Source of the DNA: Allomuricauda sp. CAU 1633
GTDB taxonomy: Bacteria; Bacteroidota; Bacteroidia; Flavobacteriales; Flavobacteriaceae
Assembly: GCF_017313225.1 (NCBI RefSeq)
Contig: NZ_JAFLNE010000004.1
Span: 124,001-188,000 of the forward strand
Direction of reading: 5' to 3'
DNA length: 64,000 nt
A program made the translations under genes and the position numbers. This document shows, one piece after another, positions 7,894-17,029 of the stretch (position 1 is the stretch's first letter; each line of letters starts with the position of its first letter). The notes beneath the pieces were generated by a model that was not told the DNA's origin, did not search any database, and saw only the letters and a list, made by a program, of their open reading frames with translations.

Positions 7894-9504
7894 ATGAAAA
7901 CAAAACAATCACCCCTAACCTTAGGACTTTATGTTTCTATATTGAGTCTGGTGTTTATGGCCTGTAACGGCTGCAGTAAAGATGAAGTTGAACCGGGACC
8001 CGAACAGCCCAAATTCTCCAACGATGAAGCAGCAGAGTTCGATGCGGCTGTTGCACAACTTCAAGCTTTTAACCAACCCGCTGAGACTTCTGTTCAAGAA
8101 GACGCCGCCACCGACCCTGAACGCGATACCGAGGACACTGCACTGGAATGTGTGACCCGGACATACAAAGGTGCTCCCGGTTTTAATGAATTGTTCACCT
8201 TGGACCCCACCACGGATGTTATTTATCCGGGTTCCATGTTAAAAGGAGAGTCCATACCCACGGGAGAATATACCCGAATCAGTGCGGATAGGGCCCCTAT
8301 CACCATGTCCATTTCGCTGAGCAATATCACGGGGGAGTCCAGTGTTACCGTTAATGACCCGAACAAACTCAGTGAGGTGAGGGATGGCATCAATGAATTG
8401 TTGAACCGTGAAGTGACTGGGGCCACTCCTGCACAACTTGTGGTTACCGAATCGGAAGTGTATTCCGAAGAACACCTTTCCGTAGCCGTTGCGGCCAACT
8501 ATAGGGATGCCACGAAAGATGTTTCGGCCAATCTTGATTTTAATAATTCTTCGTACAAAAACAAATATGTACTAAAGTTTCTTCAGCGTTACTTTACGTT
8601 AGATTTGGATTCCCCGGGGAAATCCCCAAGCGATATGTTTACCAATCTTCCCAATCTGGAAAGCTTGGGAACCACCAATCCAGTGTATGTGTCTTCAGTC
8701 ACGTATGGTCGAATGGTGTTGTATACCATTGAATCCGATTCTACGATATCACAGGTAAAAGGTGCTTTTGATGCAGCTATAGAGGCCGGCAAAAAAGAAG
8801 GTGAATTTGAATTGGATGTGGAATCCAAAGAAATCATTACCAACTCCAGTATCAAAGCGTTGATCATTGGCGGGTCGGGTGAAAGTGCTGCGCAAGCGAT
8901 AAGTGGTGTTGAGAACAACCCGGCCCAAATCTATGAGTATATCGCTGAAGGAGGCAATTACTCCAAAGACTCCCCTGGAGCTCCCTTGGCCTATAAGTTG
9001 AGCTATGTTAAGGAAGGTTTTCCAGCGGCCAAAGTGGTTCTGTCCACGGAATATCAAATACGGGATTGTGATGTGGCGTACCCGGAATTTCAAGTTACTA
9101 TCGATAAAATAACAGGAAGCCAACCATCGGATACCGAAGTGAACGGTAGTTTGAACATGAAAATGAAAGTAGGCACAGATTATTTGGACATTAACAACAA
9201 TGATATTGATGATGGTCCGTATTGGAGTAGAGGCACTTCAAACTTTGTGGATGTGCAAAATGATAAAACCCACACCATTGGCGAAGTGTATGTGCTGAAA
9301 CCCTACCGACCCAATATGGCCGTGGACCAGATTGAATACTACGGAAACCTGTATGACTACAATGGTCTTTTAGGCAATGCCAATTTGGGCGAACATACCG
9401 GCACAGTGAAACTCGACGAATTGGTAATAAATGAAGAGCAAACCTACACCTTGGATTTCAATGCGGGCATCACCGCACATTTTAAAATAACCCGAATCAA
9501 ATAA
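7894..9504 (+). CDS. Cholesterol-dependent-cytolysin-like (CDCL) lipoprotein
   Basis: A 536-residue lipoprotein (Cys24 after SLVFMA, followed by a KDE-type surface-export stretch). The core matches the thiol-activated cytolysin family: VIYPGSMLKG near 110, the strand YVSSVTYGRMVLYTIES near 267, KALIIGGSGESAAQ near 327, and APLAYKLSYVKEG. These belong to domains 1-3, which build the pore. The C-terminal ~140 residues after YPEFQVTIDKI do not carry the tryptophan-rich undecapeptide or the Thr-Leu pair of classic CDCs but a different beta-rich, Asp/Asn-rich domain, as in the two-component CDC-like proteins described from Elizabethkingia. Cholesterol binding is therefore unlikely. No second CDC-like partner is present in the window. 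Divergent from the TPR-HTH regulator. Confidence 0.85.
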   Translation: MKTKQSPLTLGLYVSILSLVFMACNGCSKDEVEPGPEQPKFSNDEAAEFDAAVAQLQAFNQPAETSVQEDAATDPERDTEDTALECVTRTYKGAPGFNELFTLDPTTDVIYPGSMLKGESIPTGEYTRISADRAPITMSISLSNITGESSVTVNDPNKLSEVRDGINELLNREVTGATPAQLVVTESEVYSEEHLSVAVAANYRDATKDVSANLDFNNSSYKNKYVLKFLQRYFTLDLDSPGKSPSDMFTNLPNLESLGTTNPVYVSSVTYGRMVLYTIESDSTISQVKGAFDAAIEAGKKEGEFELDVESKEIITNSSIKALIIGGSGESAAQAISGVENNPAQIYEYIAEGGNYSKDSPGAPLAYKLSYVKEGFPAAKVVLSTEYQIRDCDVAYPEFQVTIDKITGSQPSDTEVNGSLNMKMKVGTDYLDINNNDIDDGPYWSRGTSNFVDVQNDKTHTIGEVYVLKPYRPNMAVDQIEYYGNLYDYNGLLGNANLGEHTGTVKLDELVINEEQTYTLDFNAGITAHFKITRIK

Positions 9505-9575
9505 ATTAGGTTTTAAAAGCGCAGTCGGCCGCTCAAGTGGGGTTCAACCATTTGATGCCGGCTGTTGTTTATCCA

Positions 9576-11432
9576 TTACTTATCAATTTTAAACCCTTTA
9601 AATGAATGCGAAGGCAATTGTACAGAATAGCTATATTTTTCTGGAGCAAAAACGCGTCCCCAGAATTTTACTTCGGGAATTACTTCCATTTGTAGCTTTT
9701 CTCCTGTAGGGATATTTGTAATCGATTTTACTTTTTTCGTCATCACCACATGTATTTCAACAGGTTTGTCATTAAAAGATTCCACCACAAACGTATCATT
9801 GTCATATAAAAAGAGCGATACTTTTGAGGGGCCGTTAATTGTTACATCCAAAGATTTGGTTGCGAGATTTCGGATTTGATTCAATACCGCTTCTGGATAA
9901 TTGTAGAGGTCTGCATAATTCTCGGGGGTCGTTAGAACATATAATGTTGCATCGGCATATTTACCTTGATGTAACAGGGGCCAACCCAAACCATCGTCCA
10001 AACCAGAAATCATTTCCCAAGAATCATTGGTAAAGTACTCGATTTGAGGAATGGTAATTGGGGTTTCACCTTCTACCATATTCCTGCCGATCAGATAATC
10101 CGTGATGATGGCTTTACGGTCTGTGTATTCCAAATCCACAATTTTTCGGATGCCACGGTCCTGTAATGCTTTCAATAAGCCTGATGTGATAATGACATCT
10201 TTTCCGTTTAACAAACGTTGTTCAATCTTTTCTACGATGTCGTCATCTTTTTGGGCCTGGGCAGTGAGGATGATCATCTCGTCCTTAGCAGGAAATTCAG
10301 GAACAATATCCATGGGAATACCAATCATCCCCAAATAGTTTTGAAGAAAGTCCTCCCCGTTTGAATGGAAAGGCTTATAACTTTTTATGCCATAGGGAGT
10401 TCCTAATTTTCCTGCAATCTTGTCAATGGTTTGCAGGGAATGAAACGCCGTTTTAGCCATAGTTTCATTGGATTTGAGGGGCAAAAAGCCATTGTAGTCA
10501 AAACTGACCTGTTCGTCTTTCCATTCAGGAATCCAATCCTCTCGTAGCGGAATTAGCAACTGCCTATAATCAAACAGGGTCATTTCGGGGGCTTTGGCCA
10601 AGATGGTGAGCCAAAGTTGTTCAGCATAGCGATCATAAAAACGCATACCACCAGTATCAACCCAACCACCGCCGTTTTTGCCGGGCTTTAGATTGTTGAA
10701 ATACCGAAATATCAGATAGCCCAAATAGGGTTGAAGGTGCTGATTGCTCCTCACAGCGTCCCGAGTTTCTGTTCCGGTGTAGAGCCCATCAAAGAGTTTG
10801 GGTTCTGTTTCGAGATTGAAACCCAGCTCATGAAAATGATCGTACCAATTGGGATATTTAATAATGATTTTCACATCTGGATTCACGGCTTTTGCAGGCC
10901 CCAAGATGACATTTTTGGCAGCATCGGTCATGAGCTCCAGCCGATAGTCACTCCAGCTTCTGTCGCCTTTAGCTTCCACGCACAAGCCACATTTACAGCT
11001 TGTAAAGAAAAAATCATCTAAAATGACCTCATCAAAGTGGGCCGCTGAATGCTCAATAATTTCTTGGGCTTTTTGGCGATGTTCCGGATTGGTATAGCAA
11101 AAGGTCTCAAATTGATTGCTCTCATCAATGGTGTAGGTAATGCCGCCCACAACTTCAATACCTTGCTTTTCGAAAAACTTGGTGGCTTTTTTCAAGATTT
11201 TGCTATCCACAATGAGTAAATCGCGATGGGTTTCCAAATAAATCTTATCCACTTTCAACTGGGACGATATGACTTGCCAAGTGGAATCCAGCCATTTGGG
11301 GTCTTCCATTTTTTGGACCTCATAGGCTCGGGTATAGACTGATGTTCTAAAATTTTGGTAATTGCCTTGTGAAAACAGATTAAAACTTACGAAGGAAATA
11401 AGGAGTACAAGTACGAGCTTAGTGATTTTCAT
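9576..11432 (-). CDS. Exported putative glycoside-hydrolase-like protein
   Basis: Start chosen at the ATG whose product begins with a Sec signal peptide (KITKLVLVLLISFVSFNLFS); an in-frame start 57 bases upstream would put 19 polar residues before it. The 618-residue product has a TIM-barrel-like N-terminal part with HFDEVILDDFFFTSC near residue 150, including adjacent acidic residues as in clan-A-like glycosidases, and a CKCGLC cluster that may bind metal. A central alpha/beta part (residues ~370-480) and a beta-sandwich C-terminus (VTINGPSKVSLFLYDND) follow. I cannot name the family or substrate. Convergent with the cytolysin-like gene. Confidence 0.5.
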   Translation of the reverse strand: MKITKLVLVLLISFVSFNLFSQGNYQNFRTSVYTRAYEVQKMEDPKWLDSTWQVISSQLKVDKIYLETHRDLLIVDSKILKKATKFFEKQGIEVVGGITYTIDESNQFETFCYTNPEHRQKAQEIIEHSAAHFDEVILDDFFFTSCKCGLCVEAKGDRSWSDYRLELMTDAAKNVILGPAKAVNPDVKIIIKYPNWYDHFHELGFNLETEPKLFDGLYTGTETRDAVRSNQHLQPYLGYLIFRYFNNLKPGKNGGGWVDTGGMRFYDRYAEQLWLTILAKAPEMTLFDYRQLLIPLREDWIPEWKDEQVSFDYNGFLPLKSNETMAKTAFHSLQTIDKIAGKLGTPYGIKSYKPFHSNGEDFLQNYLGMIGIPMDIVPEFPAKDEMIILTAQAQKDDDIVEKIEQRLLNGKDVIITSGLLKALQDRGIRKIVDLEYTDRKAIITDYLIGRNMVEGETPITIPQIEYFTNDSWEMISGLDDGLGWPLLHQGKYADATLYVLTTPENYADLYNYPEAVLNQIRNLATKSLDVTINGPSKVSLFLYDNDTFVVESFNDKPVEIHVVMTKKVKSITNIPTGEKLQMEVIPEVKFWGRVFAPEKYSYSVQLPSHSFKGFKIDK

Positions 11433-11629
11433 GATTGCAGTACGAAAAGGTTTGTTTTTAGTTAAAATTTTTGAGTTTGAATCCCCCAAAAAATTGGGTA
11501 GAGTCTATAATTAAGGCCTAATTTCGTGTAAATTTCCCTAACAATCAATGGGTTATGTGTTAGGGTTATGCAGAATTATCAACAAAAGTAGGGGCAGGGG
11601 ACGTGTTTTTTTAATTGATGTGACTTCTA

Positions 11630-12430
11630 CTAAAATTTCATTACACTGTCCAAACCTCTTTTTAAACCAACAGAACTTCCAACTTTTTCGATGGCCAAAA
11701 GAGCACCTTTCACATACGGTTCTGCACTGGCACCTGAATCATGACGAATGGATAATTTCTCATCCTTAAGCCCAAAAATGGATTCTATGGAAATGACATG
11801 ACCGGGCAATCTGACGGAATGCACTTGTACGTCATTGAGATTTGCGCCCCGACTATTTTTTTCGCCAACAAGTTCATTTTCAGCCACAAACTTGGTGGGT
11901 TTTTGGATTTTTGAAAGTCGGTGTGCCAATTCCCGCGCTGTTCCACTAGGAGAATCAATTTTGTCTTCATGCGCATAATCTATGATTTCAAAATTTGGAA
12001 TGTACTTAGCCGCCATTTCAGAGAACTTTTGAAGAAGGACCACGGTAAGGGCAAAATTTCCAACGGCCAAAACCGAAGTGTTATGTTCTATTGCAGCTTT
12101 TTCTATGTCGGTATAATCCATATCGGTCAGTCCAGAAGTTCCAACAACAACTTTTTTCCCTTTTTGAAGAGCCATTAGGATGTTGTTCTTGGCTGTTTCG
12201 GGTTTTGTATATTCCACCAAAACATCAAAATCTACTTTGGCCAATGCGGTCTCCATACTATTAAAAACGGGAATGATCCCCGTTCCTAATTGAAGAATTT
12301 CTGCAAGGTTTTCGCCCGCATGTTTTCTGGAAAGTGCTCCAACAAGCTCCATGTTTTTATTGTTGAACACGCCCTTACTCAATTCAGAACCCGCCCATCC
12401 GGTTCCACCTGCAATAAATACTTTTATCAT
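11630..12430 (-). CDS. DapB-like dihydrodipicolinate reductase homologue
   Basis: A 266-residue protein with an N-terminal Rossmann NAD(P)H motif (GGTGWAGSEL, residues ~8-17) and the DapB C-terminal signature KIDSPSGTA. In DapB the loop before this reads HHRHK, where the first His is the acid/base residue; here it reads AHEDK, so that His is Ala while the second His and the Lys remain. The NxSVG motif of DapB is also altered (GNFALTVV). Length is normal. Its promoter region contains the same 12-base element as that of the neighbouring ArsR gene, so it is probably ArsR-controlled. A role outside lysine synthesis is likely (inference), although housekeeping DapB cannot be excluded. Confidence 0.7.
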   Translation of the reverse strand: MIKVFIAGGTGWAGSELSKGVFNNKNMELVGALSRKHAGENLAEILQLGTGIIPVFNSMETALAKVDFDVLVEYTKPETAKNNILMALQKGKKVVVGTSGLTDMDYTDIEKAAIEHNTSVLAVGNFALTVVLLQKFSEMAAKYIPNFEIIDYAHEDKIDSPSGTARELAHRLSKIQKPTKFVAENELVGEKNSRGANLNDVQVHSVRLPGHVISIESIFGLKDEKLSIRHDSGASAEPYVKGALLAIEKVGSSVGLKRGLDSVMKF

Positions 12431-12519
12431 AGTCTATGTTTTAGTTTAATTTTTCAGCTGAGATGATACTTGAAATCATCAAGTAAAAATCAGGATTAAT
12501 AGTTTGTTATATTGCAAAA

Positions 12520-12531
12520 TATAGATATGTT
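12520..12531. promoter_or_regulatory. Putative ArsR operator upstream of the DapB-like gene
   Basis: TATAGATATGTT is the exact reverse complement of the element at 12852-12863 upstream of the ArsR gene. It lies ~90 bases before the DapB-like start and just after the ArsR stop. A 12-base perfect match in these two non-coding gaps suggests a shared binding site. Confidence 0.45.
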
Positions 12532-12542
12532 ATAATAAAATT

Positions 12543-12845
12543 TTAGCGTATAAAATCGATATACTCCTGTATGATTTTTTCATTTCTTTTGAGGTAAGAC
12601 CATTTCCCATATCTTGTTAAAACCAATAAGCCGCATTTTTCCATATTGCTCAAATAGGTGGAAACTGTAGATTGGGAAAGTCCTGCTTTTTCTTGAATAT
12701 AGCTTACACAAACCCCATCATTAAAGTGCTGCAATGTTTCGTGAGGTGGAAAATTCTTTTCTGGTTCTTTCAGCCATTCCATGATTTGCACTCGTGTTGG
12801 ATTGGAAAGGCATTTCCCAATTTCAGTCGCTATTTTAATATCCAT
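12543..12845 (-). CDS. ArsR-family winged-helix repressor
   Basis: A 100-residue cytoplasmic protein with the ArsR winged helix-turn-helix: LSNPTRVQIMEWL (helix 1-2), VSYIQEKAGLSQSTVSTYLSNMEKCGLL (helices 3-4, recognition helix) and the wing TRYGKWSYLK. It lacks the classic ELCVCDL metal box; two Cys residues (GVCVS, EKCG) could serve a redox or metal role but this is speculation. It is on the same strand as and directly upstream of the DapB-like gene. A 12-base element is present before both genes, indicating autoregulation and control of the DapB-like gene. Confidence 0.85.
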   Translation of the reverse strand: MDIKIATEIGKCLSNPTRVQIMEWLKEPEKNFPPHETLQHFNDGVCVSYIQEKAGLSQSTVSTYLSNMEKCGLLVLTRYGKWSYLKRNEKIIQEYIDFIR

Positions 12846-12851
12846 GATGCA

Positions 12852-12863
12852 AACATATCTATA
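12852..12863. promoter_or_regulatory. Putative ArsR operator upstream of arsR-type gene
   Basis: AACATATCTATA starts 7 bases upstream of the ArsR start and is the inverse of the element at 12520-12531. It is part of a larger imperfect dyad (ATATC, ten bases, GATAT), the usual type of ArsR operator. Confidence 0.45.
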
Positions 12864-12961
12864 ATTACCGATATATAAAAATGAAATGAAGGAATTCTGG
12901 GTAATTGATTATCATATATTTAAATGAATCATAGATATATGGGGGTTTTATGAAAAGGCAA

Positions 12962-12980
12962 GGGGCCACAAAGAGGCCCC
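12962..12980 (-). terminator. Hairpin terminator of the Gfo/Idh/MocA gene
   Basis: Stem GGGGCC/GGCCCC with a seven-base loop lies 28 bases past the stop of the minus-strand gene at 13008; on that strand it is followed by a moderately T-rich stretch. Confidence 0.55.
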
Positions 12981-13007
12981 AATATAAACTGAAATTTTGG
13001 TAAACTA

Positions 13008-14465
13008 TTAGACTTCCCAACCCTCACGGTAGGTTCGGGTAACGAATTGGTTGGCATCTTCAAAGTTGGTAACCTTCATATTTTCCCCATCCCAAAGCAA
13101 CTTTTTACGACCATAGAATTCCATATTGCCTTCAGCATTGGGTTTTTGCAACATATAGCTTCGAATGGCCAAGTTACCCATCAATACGGTTTCCGTCATG
13201 GGGCCAGCATAATCAAAAGAGGAGGTGAGCTCCAAATGTTCTGGACTTCCAAAACCTGCTTTACAGGCATCAACCCATTTGCGTTGGTGCCCGTACTCTG
13301 GTTCTGGCATTTCTTCAACTTCAGGACCAAACTCGGTGGTACCATCATTTAAATACAATTTGGGTGTCAAAGGAGAGCTATCATTGATGTTGGTGGAAAT
13401 CACTCCATTCTCGCCATGGATTAGTACTCCATTATAACTTCCAGGACCACCTATATCGCTATCGGCAGGGATGATTTCTGGGTGAGAGGGGCGTATACCT
13501 CCATCGCTCCAGGTCATGGTCAAAGGCGCGCCTGTTTTTTCGGTAGCCTCATAATTTAAGGTGATGAATGAAGTGGCAGGGCAACCTTCCGGATGGTAAT
13601 CAGGATTCCACATTTGCGAAAATACAGTCCCCACACTGCATTCCGCAGCGGTTGGATATTTAAGGTTCAAAGTTCTGTATGGAATATCAATCAAATGGCA
13701 GCCTACATCACCCAAGGCACCTGTTCCGTAGTCCCACCAACCTCTCCAATTGAAGGGATGAAGATTTGGAATATAAGGTCGCTCCGGTGCAGGGCCCAAC
13801 CATAAATCCCAATACAAATGTTCGGGTTTCATATCAGGATTGGGTTCTGGCATGGCGTATCCCTGTGGCCAAACTGGGCGATTGGTCCAAATTTCCACTT
13901 TGGTGATTCTTCCCAATGCTCCCGAATCGACCCATTTTTGAACCATATCCAACAGTGGATTGGAACCACCTTGGTTGCCCATTTGGGTCACGACCTGTTT
14001 GTCCCGCGCCATTTGGGTCAACATTCGTGCTTCGCGGATGTTATGGGTCAACGGTTTTTGTACGTATACGTGTTTGCCACGTTCCATGGCATAGGCCGCA
14101 GCCGGTCCGTGCACGTGGTCTGGGGTGCTGATGGTCACGGCATCAATGCCTTTTACCTTATCCAGCATTTCTCGATAATCGTTGAACAGTTTTGCCTTGG
14201 GAAACTTTTCCACTGTACTTTTTGCAGACCCGGAAAAGTCCGTATCGCAAAGAGCCACTACCCGTTCCCGACCATTTACGGAGGCGTTGGCTATGTCACT
14301 AGCTCCTTTGCCACCAGAACCGATGGCCGCTAAATGTAAGCGATCACTGGGCGCCAAATAACCTGGCCCGCCCAAGACATGGCGTGGCACGATAAAAATG
14401 CCTGAGGCGATTGCCGTGTTTTTTATAAAGTTTCTTCTGCCTGAGGGGTTGGATTTTTGATTCAT
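13008..14465 (-). CDS. Tat-exported Gfo/Idh/MocA family oxidoreductase
   Basis: A 485-residue protein with a twin-arginine signal (GRRNFIKNTAIASG, residues 9-22). The Rossmann NAD(P) motif follows as AAIGSGGKG, then DAVTISTPDHVHG and the Gfo/Idh/MocA lysine motif YVQKPLTHN (canonical EKP changed to QKP, as in many Bacteroidota and Planctomycetes members). The C-terminal half contains the GWWDYGTGALGDVGCH segment where the catalytic His usually lies. Such exported enzymes act on sugars or glycosides in the periplasm using tightly bound cofactor; recent work on relatives shows glycoside hydrolysis by redox. Substrate not predictable. Single gene with its own terminator. Confidence 0.85.
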   Translation of the reverse strand: MNQKSNPSGRRNFIKNTAIASGIFIVPRHVLGGPGYLAPSDRLHLAAIGSGGKGASDIANASVNGRERVVALCDTDFSGSAKSTVEKFPKAKLFNDYREMLDKVKGIDAVTISTPDHVHGPAAAYAMERGKHVYVQKPLTHNIREARMLTQMARDKQVVTQMGNQGGSNPLLDMVQKWVDSGALGRITKVEIWTNRPVWPQGYAMPEPNPDMKPEHLYWDLWLGPAPERPYIPNLHPFNWRGWWDYGTGALGDVGCHLIDIPYRTLNLKYPTAAECSVGTVFSQMWNPDYHPEGCPATSFITLNYEATEKTGAPLTMTWSDGGIRPSHPEIIPADSDIGGPGSYNGVLIHGENGVISTNINDSSPLTPKLYLNDGTTEFGPEVEEMPEPEYGHQRKWVDACKAGFGSPEHLELTSSFDYAGPMTETVLMGNLAIRSYMLQKPNAEGNMEFYGRKKLLWDGENMKVTNFEDANQFVTRTYREGWEV

Positions 14466-14695
14466 GTTCGTAGTGCGTGTCTTAAATTAGAATGATGCTT
14501 ACAAGATAGCGGAAATAAGCATGGGAATTGATTAGTTTTCGCTAGAGGACAAAGAATCTATGCCGAAGGAGATAAAAGATGTGGTCAACTTGTCAATCAA
14601 ACATCATTTTGATGATTTTTGGCAACTCTTAGGGATCTGTGTGTTCATTTCATGAAGGTCAGGAGGGATATAAGAACGACTTTTACGTAGAAGTT

Positions 14696-16867
14696 TTATT
14701 TTTTCGCCTCCACCAATTCCAATTGATCCACGCTTACATTGGTGGTAAACATCCCATAATTGACCACCGCCTTGCCTTTTTCTAAAGTGTCGATACTGCC
14801 GACGGCCTTTCCATCCATAAGGCGTACGCGGTCCCCAATTTTAAACACAGGTCGAGGTTTGTTTTTCTCTTTTTGGATGGCTTTTTTCTTTTCCACCTTT
14901 TTCTCCACTCGCACTTTTTTGATTTTCTGTTCCAGTTCTTGGGCGACTTGTTGTTGCTGTTGTTGCTTTTCCTTCGCCTTGCGTGCTGTGGTTTTTTTGC
15001 GCTTGCTGTTTTCAGTTTCCACAATCCGAAGTAGTTCTGAAATCAAAGGCCGCTTTTTGTTGTTGATGAAGTATTGTTGCGCAGCGGTGTTTACCTTGTT
15101 GCCCAATTGAATCATGCGATGGTTGTGATCGTACAGCTCCTGGTAGCTCTCCAACTTTGATTTGATTTTTGAATTTAGTTGCTCCAATTTATCCGCTTCT
15201 TCACGGGCCTTGGTTTCCTCTTCCTTTAATTTGGAACCGGTTTGCACCATTTTATTCCGCTCTTTCTGCAATTTGGCAATCGTGGCATCAAACCGAACCT
15301 TACCACGCTCTATCTTTTTCTTGGCTTTATTGATCAAAGAGTAGGGGATTCCATTTTTTTGGGCCACCTCAAACGTAAAAGAACTTCCCGCTTCGCCCAA
15401 AACCAATTGAAAGGTGGGTTCCAAGGTTTGGGAATTAAAACGCATATTGGCATTGGTGGCATGTGGTAGTTCATCGGCTAAGGCCTTGAGATTGGCATAG
15501 TGGGTGGTAATGACGCCATATGCTTCACGCTCGTAAAACACTTCCAAAAACGCTTCCGCCAAAGCGCCACCCAATTCGGGGTCACTTCCCGTTCCAAATT
15601 CATCAATAAGGAATAAGGTTTTCTCGTTGCACCGCTTTAAGAAGTAGTTCATGTTTTTGAGTCGGTAACTATACGTACTTAAATGATTTTCAATAGATTG
15701 ATTGTCTCCAATGTCTGTCAAAATTTTGTCAAAAAGACAAACGGTACTGCGTTCATGAACTGGAATCAGCATACCACTTTGGAGCATCACCTGCAGTAGT
15801 CCAATGGTCTTAAGGGTAATACTTTTTCCACCTGCATTGGGCCCCGAAATTACGATGATTCGGTTTTCCTTATGCAGTTGAATGGTCTGTGGCCACGTTT
15901 TTTGATTCTTGCGCTTGTTGGTTAGATAGAGCAAGGGGTGGTAGGCATCCCGTAGGGATAATTCCCGTTCTTCACTGATTTCTGGCAACAACGCATCCAT
16001 TTCCGAAGCATATTTGGCCTTGGAAGCTGTGATATCTATGTCCGTGAGATACGATTGGTATTCCCTGAGCAACGGTGCAAAAGGACGAATGGTATCGGTC
16101 AGTTGGTTGAGAATTCGCTGTATTTCCTCTTTTTCATCAAACTCCAAATTATTGAGCTCACGGGTGTAGCCTACGGTGGTATCGGGAATGATATAGACGA
16201 TACTGCCTGTCTTTGAACTGCCCATCACCGTGCCTTTTACTTTACGGCGGTGCATAGCTTTTACAGCTAAAACTCTCCGATTTTCAACGACAGATTCCCG
16301 GATATCATCCAAAAAATCAGACGATTGGTAACGGGTCAAAGCGGCGCCAAAGCTTTGGTTGATTTTACCCCGGACCTCATTGATTTGGGAGCGAATGTAT
16401 TTTAAATCATCCGAAGCGGAATCCTTGATTTCACCAAATTTGTCAATGACATGGTCAATGGCTTCAGGGATTTCGGTATTGGCTTCCAACGCACCTGACT
16501 TTTTATTCAGCAATGGATAGTATTCCTTGAACTTCTTCAAGAATTTTTGATGGATGGCCACAGTTTTGCAGATTCCACCAATCTTTCTAAATCCGGAAAT
16601 CTCCAAAGTGCTATTCTCAATTTTGAGAAGTGATAACTCTGCATTGATGTTATCGAATCCGTGATTCGGAATGCGATTGTCGTTGGAGAAGGATGCCAGA
16701 TATTCCGAAGTTTGCCCCAAAACATCCAACAAATCTTCTTTGCCATCAATGGGGGTAAGGGTCAGTGCCATCTCTTTTCCCAATTCAGTATTGCAACGGG
16801 TTGAAACCTGTTGTAATACGGTGGGAAATTCTAAATCTTGAAGGGTTTTTAGGTGAATCTTTTGCAT
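14696..16867 (-). CDS. mutS2: MutS2 ATPase without Smr nuclease domain
   Basis: A 723-residue MutS2: N-terminal core and lever helices (1-320), ABC-type ATPase with Walker A GPNAGGKS (~residue 340), signature and Walker B region LFLIDEFGTGSDP, and H-loop TTHYANLK. A long charged coiled coil (~510-680) and a KOW-like beta domain (FKIGDRVRLMDGKAVGSI) follow. The protein ends there, so the C-terminal Smr nuclease of Bacillus-type MutS2 (~785 residues) is absent; this short form is usual in Bacteroidota. MutS2 acts on recombination intermediates and rescues collided ribosomes; without Smr the cleavage step would differ. Divergent from ung. Confidence 0.9.
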   Translation of the reverse strand: MQKIHLKTLQDLEFPTVLQQVSTRCNTELGKEMALTLTPIDGKEDLLDVLGQTSEYLASFSNDNRIPNHGFDNINAELSLLKIENSTLEISGFRKIGGICKTVAIHQKFLKKFKEYYPLLNKKSGALEANTEIPEAIDHVIDKFGEIKDSASDDLKYIRSQINEVRGKINQSFGAALTRYQSSDFLDDIRESVVENRRVLAVKAMHRRKVKGTVMGSSKTGSIVYIIPDTTVGYTRELNNLEFDEKEEIQRILNQLTDTIRPFAPLLREYQSYLTDIDITASKAKYASEMDALLPEISEERELSLRDAYHPLLYLTNKRKNQKTWPQTIQLHKENRIIVISGPNAGGKSITLKTIGLLQVMLQSGMLIPVHERSTVCLFDKILTDIGDNQSIENHLSTYSYRLKNMNYFLKRCNEKTLFLIDEFGTGSDPELGGALAEAFLEVFYEREAYGVITTHYANLKALADELPHATNANMRFNSQTLEPTFQLVLGEAGSSFTFEVAQKNGIPYSLINKAKKKIERGKVRFDATIAKLQKERNKMVQTGSKLKEEETKAREEADKLEQLNSKIKSKLESYQELYDHNHRMIQLGNKVNTAAQQYFINNKKRPLISELLRIVETENSKRKKTTARKAKEKQQQQQQVAQELEQKIKKVRVEKKVEKKKAIQKEKNKPRPVFKIGDRVRLMDGKAVGSIDTLEKGKAVVNYGMFTTNVSVDQLELVEAKK

Positions 16868-16960
16868 TTACATCATCTAGCAGCGCAAAGATATAATTTT
16901 GGACGGGTACGGAAAGTTGCTTTTTGGCATGACTTTTCTTCCTAAGTTAGATTCAATCCC

Positions 16961-16968
16961 TAAATTTG
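16961..16968 (+). promoter_or_regulatory. -7 promoter box upstream of ung
   Basis: TAAATTTG matches TAnnTTTG exactly, 62 bases before the ung ATG. No convincing -33 TTG is seen at the usual spacing. Confidence 0.4.
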
Positions 16969-17029
16969 GAGCTGACCCGTTTTGATGCGGGCTTAACCAT
17001 TTTGTCCACCATTGAAGAAGAATAAGTCT

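Noticed and set aside
5692..9504. A second CDC-like partner near the cytolysin-like gene
   Set aside because: No other protein in the window carries the cytolysin motifs.
12962..12980. Palindrome as an operator
   Set aside because: Position just after a stop codon fits a terminator better.
13818..14333. Long antisense ORF (171 codons) in the Gfo/Idh/MocA gene
   Set aside because: Shadow of a strongly coding frame with clear family motifs on the other strand.
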